Below are positions 1-5,000 of a DNA stretch of 7,788 bases, piece by piece. Source of the DNA: Kiritimatiellales bacterium (GTDB lineage Bacteria > Verrucomicrobiota > Kiritimatiellia > Kiritimatiellales > Pontiellaceae); the NCBI GenBank assembly GCA_030630445.1, contig DAOVNC010000159.1, positions 1-7,788 of the forward strand, given 5' to 3'. Under the pieces are notes generated by a model, which was not told the origin of the DNA, did not search any database, and worked only from the letters and a program-made list of their open reading frames with translations. The stretch's first letter is position 1, and every line of letters starts with the position of its first letter. A program made the position numbers and the translations under genes.

Positions 1-204
1 CAGAATTCCTGCGGCATGGGAAAACAGCAGGAACGGAATCACAAAAACGATGGCGGCCAAGCCGATGGTGGACGTGCGGTTAAAACCCATGTGGTCAATA
101 AGGAAAAAAATCACCAGCAGTTTGAAAACATTGTCGTTGAGTGCGCCGAAAAACTGTGTGGCGTTGAGCCACGCGAATGAATGTTCCGAGTTTGATCGTT
201 TCAT
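1..204 (-). CDS. MFS transporter, LplT-like lysophospholipid transporter, 3' end cut off by the window
   Basis: Only the first 68 codons are present; the gene runs off the left edge. The start is ATG at 204-202, preceded by GAGGTG about 8 nt upstream, which fits a ribosome binding site. After a short polar N-terminus, residues 16-30 include the signature FFGALNDNVFKLL. This NDN-x-FK motif in the first membrane helix is characteristic of LplT and of the MFS half of MFS-PlsC-AMP-ligase fusion proteins. Residues 46-68 begin a second hydrophobic helix. Family members flip lysophospholipids across the inner membrane so that they can be re-acylated. The gene starts 10 nt after the stop of the acyltransferase gene, so the two are almost certainly co-transcribed, which supports the lipid-remodelling role. 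I cannot tell whether it is a stand-alone transporter of about 400 residues or a longer fusion with acyltransferase and ligase domains, so no symbol is given. Confidence 0.8.
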   Translation of the reverse strand, partial: MKRSNSEHSFAWLNATQFFGALNDNVFKLLVIFFLIDHMGFNRTSTIGLAAIVFVIPFLLFSHAAGIL

Positions 205-214
205 GATAAACACC

Positions 215-1402
215 TCACTCCATCTGAATGTTATCGAGCAATGCCTGCACTTCCTTTTCCAGTTTTTCAGTCAGCGCATGGATTTGGCTTTTACCCCCCT
301 TGCCCGGCTCGACCGGAATGGGGTTGCCGAATGCGATCACCGCCCGCCGTGTGGCTCGGATGGTGGCCGTTGATTTCTTCAAAACATCCTCCTCAAACTT
401 ATCCAGCACTTCGGCCATGTCCTCGATGGTTGGCTTTGCCGACACGTACGTTCCCGGATAGCTGAAGAGCTGCGTCACGACGAAGAGGTCGTCCAAGTCG
501 ATTTTTGCAGCGTCGTGATCCTGTTCTGATAGATCGGTGTTTTCCGTTAGTTGGATGGCGTAGCGTCGGCACGCCTTCACGCGCTCCGGAAGGCTGGAGG
601 CGCGACCGTCTATTCCATATCTTTTTTCCAGCCCCTTGAGAATGGATTCCGTGAGCGCGCCGATACGCTCCGGCAGGGTCCCGGTCTGTGTTTGCCCCAG
701 ATATTCCGTTTCCTTGAGCCCGAGGATGGCTTCGGCAAATTGATAGATCCTTTTCCGAAGAATGAGGTTGCGCTTAGGGCGCCATAGAATCTGCTCCTCC
801 AGTCGATCCATCAGTTCGAGGAGTTCCTCGAGCGGGCTCGTGGTGTACTGGTACCGAATGCCGCAGGGCACAAAGGAGATCGGGCGCTTGGCGTGCTTGC
901 CCGCAGTTAGCGCAATCGCCGCAGGCCCATCGAGGAAAGGGGTGGTGCTCTTGTTGATATGGTAGATTTCCCCCTCGGGGAAGATGACCAGGGGCTGTGG
1001 GCTGTTCTGCAGGATATCGACCGACTTCCGGAATGCGCGGATGTCCGTCCCATCCCGGTCCACGCTGAAGCATCCATGATGACGCAGGATAAGCAGCCGG
1101 AACCAGTTTGCCCGCATGAAGATTTGCCATGCGGCCATGAAATAGAACGGGGTCTTTAGCTGGTCGGCCACCCAATAGAGGACGGAGGGGTCGGCGTGGC
1201 AGGAATGGTTCGGGGTAATCATGATCCCCTGTTTTTCATCGAGGCATTTTTTCAGGTTTTCCAACCCCATGATTTCGATGTCGAGGAGGTGGTGATGCTT
1301 CACCCGGATTCGCCTACGGGTCCACCTCCAGAAACTGAACCACCCCGGGCTCAGCAACGGCGACCACCATCGGGGTGGTGTTTGGTGCGGTTGCACATCC
1401 AT
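215..1402 (-). CDS. PlsC-family lysophospholipid acyltransferase with long C-terminal extension
   Basis: This 395-residue protein is a glycerophospholipid acyltransferase of the PlsC/LPLAT family, which transfers an acyl group to a lysophospholipid at the inner membrane. The four family motifs are visible in order: NHSCHADP with the catalytic H66-X4-D71 pair, the VDRDGTD block near 114-120, FPEG at 141-144 and the VPCGI segment near 178-182. A tryptophan- and arginine-rich stretch at 12-34 could sit on the membrane; there is no signal peptide. The start ATG has AGAGG about 7 nt upstream. PlsC proteins are usually near 240 residues. Here about 190 residues follow the catalytic domain; they are mostly charged and helical and end in a conserved-looking AFGNPIPVEP segment and an LTEKLEKEVQALL helix. 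It lies 26 bp downstream of the 181-residue gene and 10 bp upstream of the LplT-like transporter. Substrate specificity cannot be read from the sequence. Confidence 0.88.
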   Translation of the reverse strand: MDVQPHQTPPRWWSPLLSPGWFSFWRWTRRRIRVKHHHLLDIEIMGLENLKKCLDEKQGIMITPNHSCHADPSVLYWVADQLKTPFYFMAAWQIFMRANWFRLLILRHHGCFSVDRDGTDIRAFRKSVDILQNSPQPLVIFPEGEIYHINKSTTPFLDGPAAIALTAGKHAKRPISFVPCGIRYQYTTSPLEELLELMDRLEEQILWRPKRNLILRKRIYQFAEAILGLKETEYLGQTQTGTLPERIGALTESILKGLEKRYGIDGRASSLPERVKACRRYAIQLTENTDLSEQDHDAAKIDLDDLFVVTQLFSYPGTYVSAKPTIEDMAEVLDKFEEDVLKKSTATIRATRRAVIAFGNPIPVEPGKGGKSQIHALTEKLEKEVQALLDNIQME

Positions 1403-1428
1403 TTCAAACCTCTGGCTATTTCATGTTT

Positions 1429-1974
1429 TTAGTATAGGAGCATTTGATGCTGGAGTTCTCTGTACTCTGCCTTGTCCTCTCTGTTGCCTTGCCATCTTTT
1501 TTCTTCAGCAACCAGCCACACGAGTTTTTCGTATTCCTTCTGTGCATCTGTACTAAGTTGCGAGACGCGAATGTTACGCATCTTTTTTTCAATTTTACCT
1601 GCTTCGTTATAGATCGAGTATGCCGGTTTTTCCAGCCCCCGTATTTTTGACCGCCACGGCTTTTGCTTTTCCCTCAATGCGTTCAGTTGGCTGGTGATCT
1701 GTTGTTTTTGTTCATGATCCCTTGTATCTTTTAGCAACTGCTCCTGCTCCCGGATTTCGGCCGATCGGTACCAAAACGCGCGGCGTACCTTCGCTATTTC
1801 CCCCCCTACCTTATTGAAGTTACGAATGAGTTCTGCCCGTTGGTTGGCGAGCTTGCGATATGTTTTGCGGTCATTCGCGTCCATCGATGCTGTGGCATGG
1901 TTAATTTCAATAGACCAATAATGGAGAGGTGGGCGCAGCAGTTCGCGGAAACGATCAGGGGAAGGATCTCCCAT
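1429..1974 (-). CDS. Hypothetical charged coiled-coil protein
   Basis: I do not recognise this 181-residue protein. It is very rich in Lys, Arg, Glu and Gln, lacks cysteine, and has no signal peptide or membrane segment, so it is probably cytoplasmic. From about residue 31 to 160 it reads as long helices with heptad-like spacing (for example SAEIREQEQLLKDTRDHEQK), suggesting a coiled coil. The C-terminal part is also aromatic (EYEKLVWLVAEEKRW) and the protein ends in LLY. The first ATG at 1974 has its best Shine-Dalgarno, AGGAGG, 16 nt away, which is too far. A second in-frame ATG at 1884 (residue 31) begins just where the helical region starts, but also lacks a clear ribosome binding site. 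The true start is therefore uncertain. It ends 26 bp before the acyltransferase gene and probably shares its transcript. A structural or adaptor role is possible but nothing shows it. Confidence 0.65.
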   Translation of the reverse strand: MGDPSPDRFRELLRPPLHYWSIEINHATASMDANDRKTYRKLANQRAELIRNFNKVGGEIAKVRRAFWYRSAEIREQEQLLKDTRDHEQKQQITSQLNALREKQKPWRSKIRGLEKPAYSIYNEAGKIEKKMRNIRVSQLSTDAQKEYEKLVWLVAEEKRWQGNREDKAEYRELQHQMLLY

Positions 1975-2061
1975 GGCTGTTAAGCATCGGCCTCCTAGCC
2001 GACCAAGTTCCGTTTCGCCGTCCTCGTCTATACGTCGATCGGGGAGGTTTTTTTGCAGCCA
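1975..2061 (-). promoter_or_regulatory. Intergenic gap with Shine-Dalgarno in a hairpin loop
   Basis: This 87-bp gap separates the protease stop from the first ATG of the 181-residue gene. On the minus strand, positions 2002-1987 read TCGGCTAGGAGGCCGA. This can fold into a 5-bp stem (TCGGC/GCCGA) with TAGGAG in the loop, so a strong AGGAGG (1996-1991) is mostly displayed in a loop. The AGGAGG is 3 nt from an out-of-frame ATG (1987) that opens a 10-codon reading frame and 16 nt from the annotated start. I see no convincing sigma-70 promoter and no intrinsic terminator for the protease: the run of seven A near 2054-2048 is on the coding strand, which is the wrong polarity. Function is inferred only. 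Confidence 0.35.
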
Positions 2062-5000
2062 TCATTTCATCCGCACCTCCACCTCATAAAAACATTCATC
2101 CTCGGTAATGTGTACGGTGTCGGTGTAGCTATTTTGTGGGTAGTCGATATCACCTCCCATCGGATGAAAATCAGTCAAGAGATTCGTCGACCAGTAGGCG
2201 TTGTAGACCCGTCCGGAAACCGAGCGCCATTCGATTGCGAAGCCAGCCGCTCCCCCCATGGGCTCGAAGCCTGTGACGGCGAAGAACGAGGCGGCGTTGG
2301 TGGGATTCGTTCCGGCAATGAATTCCTGTAGATTGTTTTGCCCGTCGTGGTCGCCGTCGGCGGACCATACGCAATTGGATGAATGGCCGAAATACAGGAT
2401 TTCCCAGACATCGGGAATTCTGTCGCCATCCATGTCGAGACCGACGTCGAACAGAACACTTTCGCCGGTATGGCCAGTGCCGTCGTCAGCAAAAAGAACC
2501 ATGTTTGTTGTCGCTTCCAGCACGCTTACGGTTCCGCTCCAAACGCCGTTCACAAAGTTGCCGGTGTTTGAGGGGGCAATCGATACAGAATAGATTCCGC
2601 CCGCGAACGGCACGGTAAGGCCGGGATTGATAGTGCCAATGCCGGTAGCAAGGCCCGTCCAATCGCTACTGTCGTTGTTATCGGCATCTCCTTGGCGCTG
2701 GTAGGTGGTGACATCGGCAACAACAGGTACCGGTGGGCCTGCCCACTCTGCCACAGGAATCGATACGGGGTGGCTGATCTGTCCCGGATCGGCAGATCCG
2801 ACGCACATGAAATCGACAAGCTCTCCTGTATTGTCCCGTAGCAGCACGGCAGCCAGACTGGTGGAAGTCCAGTTGATATTCGCCCCCGTGTAGAAATCGG
2901 GATAGGCACCCGGCGTTGTTCCATACTCGGTTAGGGTGAATACCTGCCCCGGAAGGCACAGGCTTCCGCTCGGCAGCGTAAAGACCGGCAACGGGATCGG
3001 CCAGCCGCCGGCATTATCGTAGATGAAGATCTGCCAGCCGGAGACATCGACGGCCCAGGTGCCGACGTTCACGAATTCGATTGCGTCTGGCGCACCATGG
3101 TTTGCCTCTGTGATAAGAATAGAGGAGCCCAACCCAAAGCCCGCATAACCCACCATGCCGATGGAGCCACTGAACGCCGACACAACATCTCCATAGGCAT
3201 CTTTTGCCGAAATATGCACGGGGATGGGTTCGTCAATAACCTGCGCGGAATCAATGGAATCCCATGTGAAATGATCCAGCATCTGAGGCCTGGGGAGTCC
3301 CTCAAGGGATACGTCGTCGATATTCCAACCGGGATAGGTGTCGGCACCATCCGTCGGCCCCATGCCCCAGCGGATGTAGACGGTAGACTCTCCATCCGCA
3401 ACGGCGGAGATGTCGTAGCCCACTTCCTGCCACGCGGTATCGCTTATTGAATTGCCCGTATGCGACCACACGCCGTACCAAGAGGAACCATCGTTGCTGA
3501 CTTCGATATCGGCATGGTCGAAGTCGGAATACTCAACCCCCAGCCAGCGGTGGAAATGCAACGTGACATTTTTATATGCCGAACAATCCAGTGCCATTGT
3601 GGTTAGCCAATATCGCGGGATGTTGTTTGCATAGTCGCCCGACAGGTTGTAGCCATAGGCCTTCGTACCCGTGTAGCCCGACGTTGGATCCATGCCATGC
3701 GAACCTTCTCCCTGCGGTTGGCCAAATGCCCATTGCCCCTCGGTTGCCCACCCCGGATCGCTGTCCAGCGGCATCTCGTAGAAGACCGTTCGGGAACGAG
3801 GTGAAATATCCAGGTGCACATCGCGGGGTTTTCCCATGCCACTCGTTATGTTGTCAAAGACCAGAACATCTTCATAGAGTCCCTCGGGCAGTTCCTCGGC
3901 CGTGACGTTGAGCGAAACCAAAACAGAGGCCTGTGCGCCCGCCGTCAAGGATCCTCTCGTGGGGAATGCATCCAGCCATAAGGGCAATCCGGAGAGTTCC
4001 CAGTCGAGGGTTGTTGTTCCACTGTTTTCCAGGTTGTACACCGTGCTTTCCGGAGTAAAGGAACCACCTTCCGGGCCGGAAGCCTCGAAGGCACCGGCCG
4101 GCAGGACAATCAGGTTGTCCGGTTCGACGAACATTCTCACAGGAATCGTCACCTCAGGCGTTATTGGATCGTTGCTGGCAACCACAACTTTGCCTGTATA
4201 GGTTCCGGGAAGGGTTTCCGCCGCATCGAAATAGACGGTCACATTTGCGAAACCGCCCGGAAGCATGCCGCTGGCGCTGCGAGGATAGACATTCATCCAT
4301 GACGCACCGGATTCCGCAATGGCATTCGCGAGGTTCATCCTGCCGCCCGAGGCACAGACCCCCGGCAGGGTCGGATCGACCGTGTCCATCAAAACCTGTT
4401 TTATTTCAACGGCGGTGAGGTTTGGGTTGATCGACAGCATCAACGCGCATGCACCGGCAACATGGGGCGTTGCCATCGATGTGCCGCTAATGGAATTGTA
4501 GCCACCTCCAGGCCAGCAACTCAGGATGCTACTGCCTGGCGCCGCCAGATCGGTTGAGATCAGTCCATAACTGGAGGAACTCGATAAAGCATCATTGTGA
4601 TCGCTGTTTAGTACAGCGATTACATTCTCTGATTCATAGTTGGAAGGATAGTGCGGGATGCTGTCGTTGTCCGTTCCGTCGTTGCCCGCTGCCGCCACGA
4701 AAGCAATGCCCTGTGCCCCCGCCGCATCGATTCCGTCCTTGAGGGCTTGGTCGTAGCCTCCGCCCCCCCACGAGTTGCTCATCACCTTGGCGCCCATCAG
4801 GGTTGCATACTCAATACATGAAACGGCATCGGCCGTGGAACCGGAGCCGCTTGAGTTCAGGAACTTGAGTGCCATGATCCGCACATCCCAACATACGCCG
4901 GCCACACCTTCGGCATTGTTGCCCTCCGCACCGATCATGCCGGAGCAGTGCGTGCCGTGACCCGCATCGTCCATTGGATTGCCGTCACCGTTGACGAAAT

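Noticed and set aside
774..1175. Minus-strand 133-codon frame overlapping the acyltransferase
   Set aside because: It is a shifted-frame shadow of the acyltransferase, whose HX4D and FPEG motifs fix the true frame.
1444..1650. Plus-strand frame encoding a hydrophobic, membrane-like 68-residue peptide
   Set aside because: Antisense translation of a Lys/Glu-rich coiled-coil gene gives Phe/Leu-rich peptides by chance; there is no ribosome binding site or context for it.
2011..2054. Possible plus-strand intrinsic terminator ending in seven T (2048-2054)
   Set aside because: The sequence before the T run forms only a weak 4-bp stem with a large loop, and no plus-strand gene ends here.
1973..2062. 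Inverted repeat ATGGCTG / CAGCCAT at the two ends of the intergenic gap
   Set aside because: Seven-base arms about 76 bp apart are likely by chance, and there is no target duplication or other mobile-element sign.
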